A DNA stretch of 64,000 bases from Lachnospiraceae oral taxon 107 str. F0167. Lineage in GTDB: Bacteria > Bacillota > Clostridia > Lachnospirales > Lachnospiraceae. Below, piece by piece: positions 45,965 to 54,954 of this stretch. Each line of letters starts with the position of its first letter. The first letter of the stretch is position 1. The DNA lies in the NCBI GenBank assembly GCA_000209465.1, contig GL890585.1, forward strand, positions 83,143-147,142, written 5' to 3'. The notes under the pieces were generated by a model. It had not been told where the DNA came from, made no database searches, and saw only the letters and a program-made list of their open reading frames with translations. A program made the translations under genes and the position numbers.

Positions 45965-47755
45965 ATGGTAGTTCAGAAAGAGAGAGGTAGAAGTTATTCT
46001 TATCCGCTTGGTATGACTGTGACGCCCTCTTATTTTTGTATAAAGGTTATAAGAAAATGCAAAAGCCTTTATTTAAACCTTTATGAAAGAAATGAAAAAG
46101 AAGCGGCATTAAGAATAGAATTTCCTATAGAAGCCCGTATAGGGGATGTATGGTTTTTAGAGGTAAATACACATCTAAAAAAGAACTATGAATATGCACT
46201 GGAAGATGAAAAGGGTGTTTTTGCAGATGAATACGGCAAATGTTTTTCGGGAAGAGACAGTTTCGGTAAAACAACTTTGATTGACAACCCGAGAAGAAGT
46301 CCGGTATATATAAGCGATTTTGACTGGGATAATGATTATGAAAACGCTAAGATACCTGTCAGCAAAAAGCTTGAAGATTCTTTTATCTACAGACTTCATA
46401 TAAGGGGATTTACCAAGGCAAACAGCTCCAAGGTGGTGGATAAGGGCACATTTAAAGGACTTATAAGTAAGATTGACTATCTAAAAGATTTGGGTGTGGA
46501 TTTTGTGGATATAATGCCTGCTACGGAGTTTGATGAATTTATAAGAGTGTCCGGAAGCTGGATTTCTCTTTTTGATAAGGAGAAAAAAGAAAAACAGGAA
46601 AATATAAGGATTAACTACTGGGGCTATGCAAACAGTCTTAACTTTGCCCCTAAAGCAAGCTTTGCGACAAGAAAGCACAGAAATCCTGTAAATGAATACA
46701 AGTTAATGGTTAAGGCATTACATGAGGCGGGTATCGGGGTAATACAGGAATTTTTCTTTGATAAAAAAAGTATCAGCTATATAATAGATGTGCTCAGATA
46801 CTGGAAGCTGGAATATCATATAGACGGATTTCATATTACGGGAATTGATTACTGCGAGGATATTGTAAATGATCCTTATCTTCTTGACAGCAAATTTATC
46901 TTTACAAATAAGATATATGATAATAAAGGCAAAAATATCATATCTATGAATTATGAGTATATGAATAATATAAGAAAATATCTAAAAGGTGATGAGGGAA
47001 TGGTTCCCTTTGTATCCGGGGTATTAAGTGATAAAAGCGGATATTTGAATTTTATTGCGGATATAAACGGATTTTCATTTGCGGATATATATAGATATGA
47101 TTATAAGCATAATGAGAACAATGGTGAAGACAATGCCGACGGCACAAATATGAATTTTTCATGGAACTGCGGCTTTGAGGGAGATACAAAAAAATCACAG
47201 GTACTTAACTTAAGAAAAAGAATGTATTTAAATGCCGTTTTTATGTTGATGATATCTAAGGATGTACCATGTATATGCAGCTCGGATGAGATATTGCAGT
47301 CAAAAAACGGAAATAATAATACATATTGTCAGGACAATGAACTGAGCTATTTTAATTGGAAACTGGTAAATAAAAATAAAGAGTTTCTTGGATTTGTAAA
47401 GTCCATGCTCGAATTTAGAAAACAGTATATCAATGGAGGGCAAAAAACATCCATTCACGGCATGCAGGTGTGGAAACCGGATTTTGAATACTATAACAGG
47501 CAGATGGGAATACTTATAGAGGGTGAAAATGATGTATATATTATTTTAAATATGCATTGGGACAGACATGAATTTTCACTGCCGACTATAAAAAGAGGTA
47601 ATGCCTGGCATATAATGATAGATACAAATGATATAAATGCAGCATTTAAAACCGAAGCACAAATGATTGAAAATCAAAGAAAGATAATGGTGGAGGGAAG
47701 AAGTTGCATTGCATTGATTGGCAAAGAGGCTTTAAAGGCGGCAAAAAGCAGATGA
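45965..47755 (+). CDS. GH13_11-like protein lacking catalytic residues
   Basis: A 596-residue protein with the layout of glycogen-debranching/isoamylase-type GH13: an N-terminal CBM48-like part (YPLGMTVTPSYFCIKV), a barrel with FIYRLHIRGFT and LRYWKLEYHIDGF, and KHNENNGEDNADGTNMNFSWNCG and GNNNTYCQDNE, which match GlgX/TreX. The active site is altered. The usual D-G-F-R-F-D reads DGFHITG, putting Thr292 where the nucleophile Asp belongs. The usual H-D-G-F reads ING (Asn368). No E-x-W general acid is visible near IISMNYEY (about 325-332). It may bind but not cleave glycogen. AAAGGAGG lies before the ATG. Confidence 0.75.
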   Translation: MVVQKERGRSYSYPLGMTVTPSYFCIKVIRKCKSLYLNLYERNEKEAALRIEFPIEARIGDVWFLEVNTHLKKNYEYALEDEKGVFADEYGKCFSGRDSFGKTTLIDNPRRSPVYISDFDWDNDYENAKIPVSKKLEDSFIYRLHIRGFTKANSSKVVDKGTFKGLISKIDYLKDLGVDFVDIMPATEFDEFIRVSGSWISLFDKEKKEKQENIRINYWGYANSLNFAPKASFATRKHRNPVNEYKLMVKALHEAGIGVIQEFFFDKKSISYIIDVLRYWKLEYHIDGFHITGIDYCEDIVNDPYLLDSKFIFTNKIYDNKGKNIISMNYEYMNNIRKYLKGDEGMVPFVSGVLSDKSGYLNFIADINGFSFADIYRYDYKHNENNGEDNADGTNMNFSWNCGFEGDTKKSQVLNLRKRMYLNAVFMLMISKDVPCICSSDEILQSKNGNNNTYCQDNELSYFNWKLVNKNKEFLGFVKSMLEFRKQYINGGQKTSIHGMQVWKPDFEYYNRQMGILIEGENDVYIILNMHWDRHEFSLPTIKRGNAWHIMIDTNDINAAFKTEAQMIENQRKIMVEGRSCIALIGKEALKAAKSR

Positions 47756-47779
47756 TTTTAAAATTATGTCGGAGGCGAT

Positions 47780-48472
47780 ATGACAGGAATTATAATATCC
47801 TTAATTGTACTGTTGCTCTTGGTAATATTAATAAAATTTATCAAGTCAAAGCCTAAAAGCTTAGATGATGATATGCTTGAGTATTCAAGGTCAAAAACTT
47901 CGGATGATATGAGTGATTATTCAAAGCCGAGTTTAAAAAAAGATTTTAAGTATGAGGCAAGTGTAAAATGTATGGTGGCAAATGCAACCTGCTCCGCTTT
48001 AAAATATATGGATTTTAAAGGTAATATCTATGATGTTAAATATGACGGTAAAAATGTAGATATAGAAAATGAAAAAGATGATACATCTAAGGATTATAAA
48101 ATAGAAAATACTTATGGGCAGGGAGGATTTTGTCTTATTGAGAGTTCCAAAACAGCCGAGAGGATAAGTAATTTCAATCAAAATATGAAATGCATCAGGA
48201 TATGGGATAAAGATGACGGCAGGTATGAGCCTATAACTTTTAAACAGGGCATAAGTTATTTTGTCGATATAAAAAATTTAGATGAATTGTGCGAATTTTT
48301 GAAAAAAGAGTTGCCTTCAGGCAGTATAGTTTTGGATAAACTTGTACGCATAGGATCAGGAAAAAGAAATACATGGACGACTGTCAGCTATGATTACGGA
48401 GACGGCAGGAGTAAAGTTATTAAAAAAGATGATACCCTTAAGTTTGAAGATTTATTTGAAAGATGGGAATAG
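47780..48472 (+). CDS. Hypothetical membrane-anchored protein
   Basis: A 230-residue protein with one N-terminal hydrophobic segment (about residues 3-22, GIIISLIVLLLLVILI) and a soluble C-terminal part. I do not recognise the family. Residues 60-190 look like a compact alpha/beta domain (ASVKCMVANATCSALKYMDF, YGQGGFCLIES). The N-terminal segment is followed by lysines, so the rest is probably cytoplasmic. It follows the GH13-like gene by 24 bases, suggesting shared transcription. A terminator follows. Confidence 0.6.
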   Translation: MTGIIISLIVLLLLVILIKFIKSKPKSLDDDMLEYSRSKTSDDMSDYSKPSLKKDFKYEASVKCMVANATCSALKYMDFKGNIYDVKYDGKNVDIENEKDDTSKDYKIENTYGQGGFCLIESSKTAERISNFNQNMKCIRIWDKDDGRYEPITFKQGISYFVDIKNLDELCEFLKKELPSGSIVLDKLVRIGSGKRNTWTTVSYDYGDGRSKVIKKDDTLKFEDLFERWE

Positions 48473-48477
48473 TGCAG

Positions 48478-48509
48478 GTCACAGGAGTATAAACTTCTGT
48501 GACTTTTTT
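48478..48509 (+). terminator. Rho-independent terminator
   Basis: GTCACAGGAGT and ACTTCTGTGAC pair around ATAA and are followed by six Ts, just after the stop of the membrane-anchored protein gene. Confidence 0.88.
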
Positions 48510-48714
48510 GTTTAGATATTTGGAATTTAGTTTTCTCTAAAGTATATATTGACATATGTAGCGGTATTGGTAAATAGTGTTCATTGGTGAAAATGCAAGA
48601 AGAGAGTGTACAACATATACAAAAACAACAAAGTGATTATACATATCAGCATATTATATTAGAGATAATTTATAGTGTTTAATATATGTAAACATATAAT
48701 TTATGAAAAAATGA

Positions 48715-48743
48715 TTGAAATTTGAGGTATTTTCATATAAAAT
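48715..48743 (+). promoter_or_regulatory. Promoter of the sugar ABC importer operon
   Basis: TTGAAA (48715-48720), a 17-base spacer and TAAAAT (48738-48743), 43 bases before the binding-protein start. The preceding 200 bases are very AT-rich, with a small palindrome ATATGT-AA-ACATAT near 48685 that could be an operator. Confidence 0.55.
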
Positions 48744-48786
48744 AAAGACAACTAGTTGAATATCGTAACAAAATTTAGGAGGTAAT

Positions 48787-50439
48787 ATGAGGAAGAGCTT
48801 AAAAAGTTTAGGTAGTTTGTTATTGGTATGTAGTATGTTGGGACTTAGTGTGGCGGGATGTTCGCAGAAAGCGGCAGACAATAAGGCAATGGACGGTTCA
48901 AATGAGTCTGTGAATGAGTCATCAAAGGAATCCGTGGCGGAGAATACGGATTTTGCCTATCCGATGAAAACGGATAAGACAGTTACTTATTGGACACCGT
49001 TAAATGCAAATGTGTCTGCAAATTATGGAAATCTCGGTGAAACGGAATTTTATAAAGGTCTGCATGAACAGTCGGGAATATCTGTAGAGTTCAGGCATCC
49101 GGCGGTAGGTCAGGAGAAGGAGCAGTTTAACCTGCTGTTACTTGATGAAGAATTGCCCGATGTTATAGAATGGGAGTGGTTCGGATATGACGGAGGACCG
49201 CAAAAGGCTATAGATGACGGAGTTATCATACCTTTAAATGATGTATTTGACAAATATTGTCCTAATATAAAGGCATATTTAAAAGAGCATCCGGATGTGG
49301 ATAAGATGATAAGAACCGATAACGGAGATTACTATTGCTTCCCGTTTATAAGAGGTGGTGATTTATTACTTACCAGTATGGGACCTATGCTTAGAGCCGA
49401 CTGGCTTGAGGAGCTCGGGCTTGAAGTACCTAAGACAATAGATGAGTGGGAAACGGTGCTGACAGCTTTTAAAGAGAAAAAAGGAGCTACAGGAGCTTTT
49501 GCATATTGGTATTCAGTACCTGATTTAACCAATCATAATCCTTTTGCATGTGCGTATAATGCAAGAAGAACATTTTATATGAAGGACGGAAAGATAGCTT
49601 ATGGCGCTATTGAGGACGGATATAAAAATTATCTTCAAAAGATGAGTGAGTGGATGAAAGCCGGACTTATAGATCCCGATCTTGCAACACTTACAAATGA
49701 TCAGGTAGCCGCAAAGATAACAAACGGTTCAGCCGGTGCATCATTTGCATGGGGCGGAAGCGGCATGGGCAACTGGACCAAGGCGGGACAGGAAACAAAC
49801 AGCAATTTTAAATTGGTTGCTGCACCATATCCTACACTTGAAGCAGGACAAAAGCCTGAAATGGGACAAAAGGATAATTTTTATCCGGGCGGACTCGGAT
49901 GTGCGGCAATTACTACGAGCTGTAAGGATGTAGAGGTAGCTGCAAGACTTTTGGACTTCGGATACAGTGATGCGGGACATATACTTTATAATTTCGGTAC
50001 AGAGGGTGTAAGCTATACACTTGAGGACGGCAAGCATGTATACACAGATACTTTATTAAAGAATCCGAATTTATCTATAACACATGCTATGGCGGGATAT
50101 GTAAGAGCAAATTACAATGGTCCTTTCATTCAGGATGAAGAGTATATATTACAGTATTTTGCACTTGATGAGCAAAAGGAAGCTCTAAAATTATGGTCGG
50201 ATACAAATACCGCAAAGTATACAGTACCGCCTATTACACCTAATGCCGAAGAGAGCAAGGAAATAGCAAAAATAATGACTGAAATAAATACATACAGAGA
50301 TGAATGTACATTAAAGTTTATCCTTGGAACTATGGATATGTCCGAGTGGGATACTTATGTAAGTACCATCAAATCCATGGGAATAGATAAGGTATTGGAG
50401 ATGGAGAATGCGGCATTGGAAAGATACAATGCAAGATAG
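48787..50439 (+). CDS. Extracellular solute-binding lipoprotein (sugar ABC importer)
   Basis: A 550-residue family 1 solute-binding protein of the large LplA type. Residues 1-24 are a lipoprotein signal peptide ending in LSVAGC (Cys24). A Ser/Asn/Glu-rich linker follows, then the binding domain (VTYWTPLNANVSANYGNLGETEFYKGLHEQSG in parts, PDVIEWEWFGYDGGPQKAIDDG). Such large proteins bind oligosaccharides, often with uronic acids, as in YtcQ and LplA. TTTAGGAGGTAAT lies before the ATG. It heads the unit with two permeases and a lyase. Confidence 0.9.
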   Translation: MRKSLKSLGSLLLVCSMLGLSVAGCSQKAADNKAMDGSNESVNESSKESVAENTDFAYPMKTDKTVTYWTPLNANVSANYGNLGETEFYKGLHEQSGISVEFRHPAVGQEKEQFNLLLLDEELPDVIEWEWFGYDGGPQKAIDDGVIIPLNDVFDKYCPNIKAYLKEHPDVDKMIRTDNGDYYCFPFIRGGDLLLTSMGPMLRADWLEELGLEVPKTIDEWETVLTAFKEKKGATGAFAYWYSVPDLTNHNPFACAYNARRTFYMKDGKIAYGAIEDGYKNYLQKMSEWMKAGLIDPDLATLTNDQVAAKITNGSAGASFAWGGSGMGNWTKAGQETNSNFKLVAAPYPTLEAGQKPEMGQKDNFYPGGLGCAAITTSCKDVEVAARLLDFGYSDAGHILYNFGTEGVSYTLEDGKHVYTDTLLKNPNLSITHAMAGYVRANYNGPFIQDEEYILQYFALDEQKEALKLWSDTNTAKYTVPPITPNAEESKEIAKIMTEINTYRDECTLKFILGTMDMSEWDTYVSTIKSMGIDKVLEMENAALERYNAR

Positions 50440-50567
50440 TTGGATATAATATAAACGGGGCTGTTGCTTTAAGAATATAATGCCCAAACTATGGTAGAAT
50501 ATAAATTAAACTACCGGTGTTGAACATTATTTATCTGTATTGTGACAGCCTCTATAAAGGTGATGAT

Positions 50568-51485
50568 ATGAAAAGCGATTTATTTTCCAGAATAAAAAAG
50601 GACATAAAGCAAAATAAAAGTTTGTATATATTAGTTCTGCCTGTTTTGATATTTTATATTATATTTCATTATAAGCCGATGTATGGTGCAATTATTGCCT
50701 TTATGGACTACAACCCGAGGCTTGGAATCAAGGGGAGCGAATGGGTAGGATTTGCACAATTTACAAGATTTTTTCAGAGCCCGTATTTTACAAGAATACT
50801 GAGAAATACAATTTTATTAAGTGTATACGGAATAGCCTTCGGTTTTCCGGCTCCAATAATACTTGCATTACTTTTAAATGAACTTAAACAAAAGAAAATA
50901 AAAAAGACAGTACAGACAGCGACATATTTGACACATTTTATTTCCCTGGTTGTGGTAACCGGTATTATAAAGGAATTTACACAAAGCACGGGACTGATAA
51001 ATGATATAATTGAATTTTTTGGAGGAACGAGAACATCTCTTATCCAAAATCCTGCTTTATATAGAACAATATATATAACTTCCGATATATGGCAGGAAAT
51101 CGGATGGGGTTCAATAATATATTTGGCTGCATTATCGGGAATAGATGAGCAACTTTATGAGGCTGCATCAATAGACGGAGCAAACAGATGGGAAAAACTT
51201 ATCCATGTGACCTTGCCGGGAATAAGTACCACTATAATAATTATGCTTATATTAAGACTCGGACAAATCCTCGGATCAAGCTATGAAAAAACAATACTGC
51301 TATATAATGAGGCTACATATGAAACTGCCGATGTTATTGCCTCATATATTTACAGGGTGGGAATTTTAGAGAGAAACTGGAGTTATTCAACGGCAATAGG
51401 TCTGTTTAACTCATGTATAAATTTCATATTCCTGCTGGTGGCAAATAAACTGAGTAAAAAAGTCAGTGAAACAAGTTTATGGTAA
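50568..51485 (+). CDS. Sugar ABC importer permease (LplB/YteP-like)
   Basis: A 305-residue membrane protein with six helices. The first loop region reads HYKPMYGAIIAFMDYNPRLGIKGSEWVGFAQF, in two parts, typical of LplB. The EAA-type coupling motif is YEAASIDGANRWEKLIHVTLPGI (about residues 204-226). ATG 50568 is chosen because AAAGGTGATG lies upstream; the in-frame start at 50517 would add a short non-hydrophobic leader. It pairs with the next permease to make the channel. Confidence 0.92.
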   Translation: MKSDLFSRIKKDIKQNKSLYILVLPVLIFYIIFHYKPMYGAIIAFMDYNPRLGIKGSEWVGFAQFTRFFQSPYFTRILRNTILLSVYGIAFGFPAPIILALLLNELKQKKIKKTVQTATYLTHFISLVVVTGIIKEFTQSTGLINDIIEFFGGTRTSLIQNPALYRTIYITSDIWQEIGWGSIIYLAALSGIDEQLYEAASIDGANRWEKLIHVTLPGISTTIIIMLILRLGQILGSSYEKTILLYNEATYETADVIASYIYRVGILERNWSYSTAIGLFNSCINFIFLLVANKLSKKVSETSLW

Positions 51486-51494
51486 GGAGGAAAA

Positions 51495-52376
51495 ATGAAA
51501 AAGAAAGATTCTTATGCCATAAGTGCATTTAATATATTTAATATCTGTATTTTATCCATACTTGCCTTAGTCTGTATATATCCCATATGGTATGTACTGA
51601 TGGCTTCACTGTCAAACGGAAATCTTATAATGCAGCACAGCGGTTTGCTTTTATTACCTATAAAGCCGAATTTTGCGGCATATATTGCAGTATTTAAAAA
51701 TAAAATGATCTTATCAGGTTATTTGAATACTTTAAAAATACTTGTAATAAGCCTTGTGCTACAGATTACAATGACATCTATAGGGGCATACTTTTTTTCA
51801 AGGGAAAGAGTGATGTTTAAAAAGCCTTTGATGTTTATTATCACCCTGACAATGTTTATAAGCGGAGGAATGATACCTTTTTATCAGAACTTAAGATCAC
51901 TTCATCTGATGAACAGCCATTGGGGGCTGATACTTCCGTTTATGATAAGCACCTACAATATGATTATTTTAAAGACATCATTTGAGAGTATACCAAAATC
52001 CCTATGTGAGGCTGCAAGAATTGACGGAGCGGGACATATGAAAATATTATTTTCAATAGTTCTTCCTCTTTCAAAGCCTGTACTTGCGGTTATGCTTTTA
52101 TACTATGGTGTAGGTGTATGGAACGGTTGGTTTTGGGCTTCCACAATACTTACAGACAGAGCGATGTATCCTCTTCAGGTAATACTTAGAGAGATACTTT
52201 TATCAAATGATACCTCAATTATGACACAGGGAGTATCCTCAGGAGATTTGGAGGCTGTAGGAGCGACTATCAGATATGCGACCGTTATAGTTGCAACTTT
52301 GCCTATACTATGCGCATATCCTTTCTTACAGAAATATTTTACCAAGGGTATTATGATTGGTGCGGTGAAAGAATAA
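51495..52376 (+). CDS. Sugar ABC importer permease (LplC/YtcP-like)
   Basis: A 293-residue membrane protein with six helices. The N-terminal NICILSILALVCIYPIWYVLMASLSN and the coupling motif LCEAARIDGAGHMKILFSIVLPLSKPVLAVM fit the LplC group. AAGGAGG lies before the ATG. No ATPase gene is present in the unit, so a shared MsmX/UgpC-type ATPase encoded elsewhere is expected to drive transport. Confidence 0.92.
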   Translation: MKKKDSYAISAFNIFNICILSILALVCIYPIWYVLMASLSNGNLIMQHSGLLLLPIKPNFAAYIAVFKNKMILSGYLNTLKILVISLVLQITMTSIGAYFFSRERVMFKKPLMFIITLTMFISGGMIPFYQNLRSLHLMNSHWGLILPFMISTYNMIILKTSFESIPKSLCEAARIDGAGHMKILFSIVLPLSKPVLAVMLLYYGVGVWNGWFWASTILTDRAMYPLQVILREILLSNDTSIMTQGVSSGDLEAVGATIRYATVIVATLPILCAYPFLQKYFTKGIMIGAVKE

Positions 52377-52379
52377 TTT

Positions 52380-54089
52380 ATGGGATGTTTAAAAGATATA
52401 AAGACATATCATGAGGAATTTAAAAAGGATATAAAAAGATACAGCACTGAATTGCTGTATAATGACTTGCCTTTACTTACAGAGGAAAAGTTTTTGCTGT
52501 ATGAAAAGATCGGAAACCGTCTTGTATATGAAAAAATATATTTTGAGAGAAGAAAGTTTTTAAATGTGTTTTTCTTTGCGGTATTTTTGTATAAGGAAGA
52601 TGCATATATAAGAAGGCTTGAAGAGATAATATATTCAATCTGTGAAGAAACCACCTGGGCATTGCCGGCTCATGTGGATTTAAGCAAAGAAGATTGGAAA
52701 TATACAGTGGATCTTTTTTCCTCGGAAACCGCACAGGCACTTTCATGTATATACTATTATCTTAAAGATATATTATCTGAGAAATGTCTGCTTACAATAG
52801 AGGAAAATGTAGAAAAAAGAGTGCTGAAACCCTATATAGAAAGCGAATACGGATATCACAGATGGGAAAATTGGACTAATAACTGGATATCGGTATGTGC
52901 ATCAAGTATAGGCAGTGCTTCACTATATTTACCCGATAAGGGCAATAGAGATAAAATACTTGACAGAGTGGAAATTTGTCTGGGGAAGTATCTTAAAGGC
53001 TTTAGTGATGACGGAGTTTGTCTTGAAGGGCTTAGTTATTTTACCTATGGTATGGAGTATTTTACAGGCTTTGCAAATCAGCTTTATAAATACAGTGATG
53101 GAAGTAAGGATTTATTTAATAATAAAAGCATGAAAAGCATAGTATTATTTCAGCAAAACTGCTTTTTACCCGGTGGGAATACCATAAGCTTTTCGGACGG
53201 TTCGACAAATGACAGATTCAGACCGGGGCTTAGCTGCTTTTTGAAAAGTAAATTTGATGAATTTGAAATCCCGCCTATGGAATTTGCAATGAAATTTGAT
53301 ACGGATCATTGTTATAGATTTATGGCAAATTTAGAGGATTATTTATGGGTAAAAGAATTTTTGGAAAAAAATGAATCTGAAAATAAGTCTGTAGAAGAAA
53401 AATCCTATGAATTTATATTTTATAAGGATGCACAATGGGCTGTATGGAAGAATAAAGATATCGGATTGGCACTAAAGGGCGGCAATAATAATGAGCCTCA
53501 TAATCATAATGATATCGGAAGTTTTATACTAAGCTGTGACGGTGAGATTTTCCTTACAGATCCTGGCTGTGGTGAGTATACTAAGGATTATTTTAGGGAA
53601 GATACAAGATATAAGATTTTTAATAACAGAAGTCTGTCGCATAATGTTCCGATTATAAACAAAGAGGAACAAAGAGCCGGCAAAGAGTATAAATGCTTGA
53701 GCTTTAAATCTCAAAAAAGCGGTCAGGTGGATATGTCCTATGCAAAGGCTTACGGGCTTGATGATACAAGCCTTAAGAGAAAAATAGAGTATTACAGTGA
53801 GGGTGATATCCTTATAGAAGATAGATTAAAAAAGTCAGGGGGCAGCCTTAGAGAAAATCTTATAAGCCCCATAAAACCTAAAATAGAAGATAATAAAATA
53901 ATATTAACCGGAAAAAGGGCTGCACTTTGTATTAAGATATCAGAGGGCGATAAAGATATAAGCTTAAAAGAGATTTATTTTAAAAATCATAAGGGCATGG
54001 ATGAGAGCGTTTGGCAGATACAGTTTGCCGGTGTAGAAGATAACGGCATTTCCATGGCAAAAATGAAATTTATCTTTGATTTTTTTTAA
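52380..54089 (+). CDS. Heparinase II/III-family polysaccharide lyase
   Basis: A 569-residue protein with an alpha-helical toroid in the N-terminal two-thirds (WENWTNNWISVCASSIG, LKGFSDDGVCLEGLSYFTYGMEYF) and a beta-sandwich C-terminal domain of the heparinase II/III type. Key elements are NNNEPHNHNDIGSFIL (about residues 363-378) with the conserved His-Asn-His, LTDPGCGEYTKDYF and RSLSHNVPIIN. Family members cleave uronic-acid polysaccharides or their oligosaccharides by beta-elimination. No signal peptide is visible, so it probably acts on imported oligosaccharides in the cytoplasm. It follows the permease by three bases. The substrate is unknown. Confidence 0.82.
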   Translation: MGCLKDIKTYHEEFKKDIKRYSTELLYNDLPLLTEEKFLLYEKIGNRLVYEKIYFERRKFLNVFFFAVFLYKEDAYIRRLEEIIYSICEETTWALPAHVDLSKEDWKYTVDLFSSETAQALSCIYYYLKDILSEKCLLTIEENVEKRVLKPYIESEYGYHRWENWTNNWISVCASSIGSASLYLPDKGNRDKILDRVEICLGKYLKGFSDDGVCLEGLSYFTYGMEYFTGFANQLYKYSDGSKDLFNNKSMKSIVLFQQNCFLPGGNTISFSDGSTNDRFRPGLSCFLKSKFDEFEIPPMEFAMKFDTDHCYRFMANLEDYLWVKEFLEKNESENKSVEEKSYEFIFYKDAQWAVWKNKDIGLALKGGNNNEPHNHNDIGSFILSCDGEIFLTDPGCGEYTKDYFREDTRYKIFNNRSLSHNVPIINKEEQRAGKEYKCLSFKSQKSGQVDMSYAKAYGLDDTSLKRKIEYYSEGDILIEDRLKKSGGSLRENLISPIKPKIEDNKIILTGKRAALCIKISEGDKDISLKEIYFKNHKGMDESVWQIQFAGVEDNGISMAKMKFIFDFF

Positions 54090-54096
54090 ATTACTA

Positions 54097-54125
54097 TTGA
54101 CAAAACCGGCAGGATAGAGTATTCT
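54097..54125 (+). promoter_or_regulatory. Promoter of tRNA-Gln
   Basis: TTGACA (54097-54102), a 17-base spacer and TATTCT (54120-54125), 15 bases before the tRNA. Confidence 0.7.
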
Positions 54126-54139
54126 ATCAAGGTCAGTTT

Positions 54140-54211
54140 TGGGTTATCGCCAAATGGTAAGGCACTGGACTCTGACTCCAGCATTTCTAGGTTCGAATCC
54201 TAGTAGCCCAG
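54140..54211 (+). tRNA. tRNA-Gln (anticodon CUG)
   Basis: A 72-base cloverleaf. The acceptor arms are TGGGTTA and TAGCCCA. The D-arm carries AAATGGTAAGGC. The anticodon stem CTGGA/TCCAG encloses loop CTCTGAC with anticodon CTG. The T-arm is CTAGG-TTCGAAT-CCTAG. The discriminator is G, and CCA is not encoded. CUG reads CAG codons for glutamine. Confidence 0.95.
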
Positions 54212-54219
54212 CTTTATAT

Positions 54220-54257
54220 AACTCCCATTCAAACAAAGATGTTTGTGGGAGTTTTTT
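54220..54257 (+). terminator. Rho-independent terminator of tRNA-Gln
   Basis: AACTCCCA-TTC-AAACA and TGTTT-G-TGGGAGTT pair and are followed by a run of Ts, nine bases after the tRNA. Confidence 0.85.
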
Positions 54258-54281
54258 AGTATATATAGATGAGGATTTTTT

Positions 54282-54929
54282 ATGAAGAAGGTAGCACTGG
54301 CGGGTACGGAAAGTTTGACAAATTATATTGAGGCTCTAAGGGAAAATGATATTGAAGTCATTACAACTTTAAATATAGATGAAGCTATGGCATGTGACGG
54401 ATTGCTTCTTCCGGGCGGAGGAGATATAGATCCGGCATACTATGGCGAGGAGATGAACGGATCGGAAGAGCCTGACAGAGAACTTGATAAGGCGCAAAGA
54501 GATATTTTAGATGCTTTTGTAAAGGCAAAAAAGCCGATATTAGGTATTTGCAGAGGAATGCAGCTTATAAATATATATTTTGGAGGCAGTCTTCATCAGG
54601 ATTTAGCGACCAAAGAAATTCATACGGTAAAAGATAAAAATGACAGTTTGCACAGTGTAAAAAGTGTGGAAGACGGCAATCTGTTTGAAAATTTCTATGG
54701 CAAAAGCTTTTATATAAATTCGGCACATCATCAGGGAATTAAAAAGTTAGGAGCCGGTTTAAAGGGAGTTTTAGAGTCGGAAGATGGAGTATGTGAAGCT
54801 GTTATACATGAGGAATTGCCTATTATCGCTACACAATTTCATCCGGAGAGAATGTCATATAAACTAAGAAGAGATGATGCCGTAGTGGGAGAGGAAATTT
54901 TTAAATATTTCAAATCTCTTTTAAAATAG
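54282..54929 (+). CDS. Gamma-glutamyl-gamma-aminobutyrate hydrolase family protein
   Basis: A 215-residue class I glutamine amidotransferase-like hydrolase (peptidase C26). The nucleophile is in PILGICRGMQLINIYFGGSLHQDL (Cys about residue 90), preceded by LLLPGGGDIDPAYYGEE; the His-x-Glu pair is in IIATQFHPERM. PuuD-type members hydrolyse gamma-glutamyl-GABA in putrescine breakdown, but no other put genes are here, so the true substrate is unclear. It may form a unit with the thioesterase gene 25 bases downstream. Confidence 0.85.
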   Translation: MKKVALAGTESLTNYIEALRENDIEVITTLNIDEAMACDGLLLPGGGDIDPAYYGEEMNGSEEPDRELDKAQRDILDAFVKAKKPILGICRGMQLINIYFGGSLHQDLATKEIHTVKDKNDSLHSVKSVEDGNLFENFYGKSFYINSAHHQGIKKLGAGLKGVLESEDGVCEAVIHEELPIIATQFHPERMSYKLRRDDAVVGEEIFKYFKSLLK

Positions 54930-54954
54930 GAGATAGTTAGGTTAAGGTAGCAAA

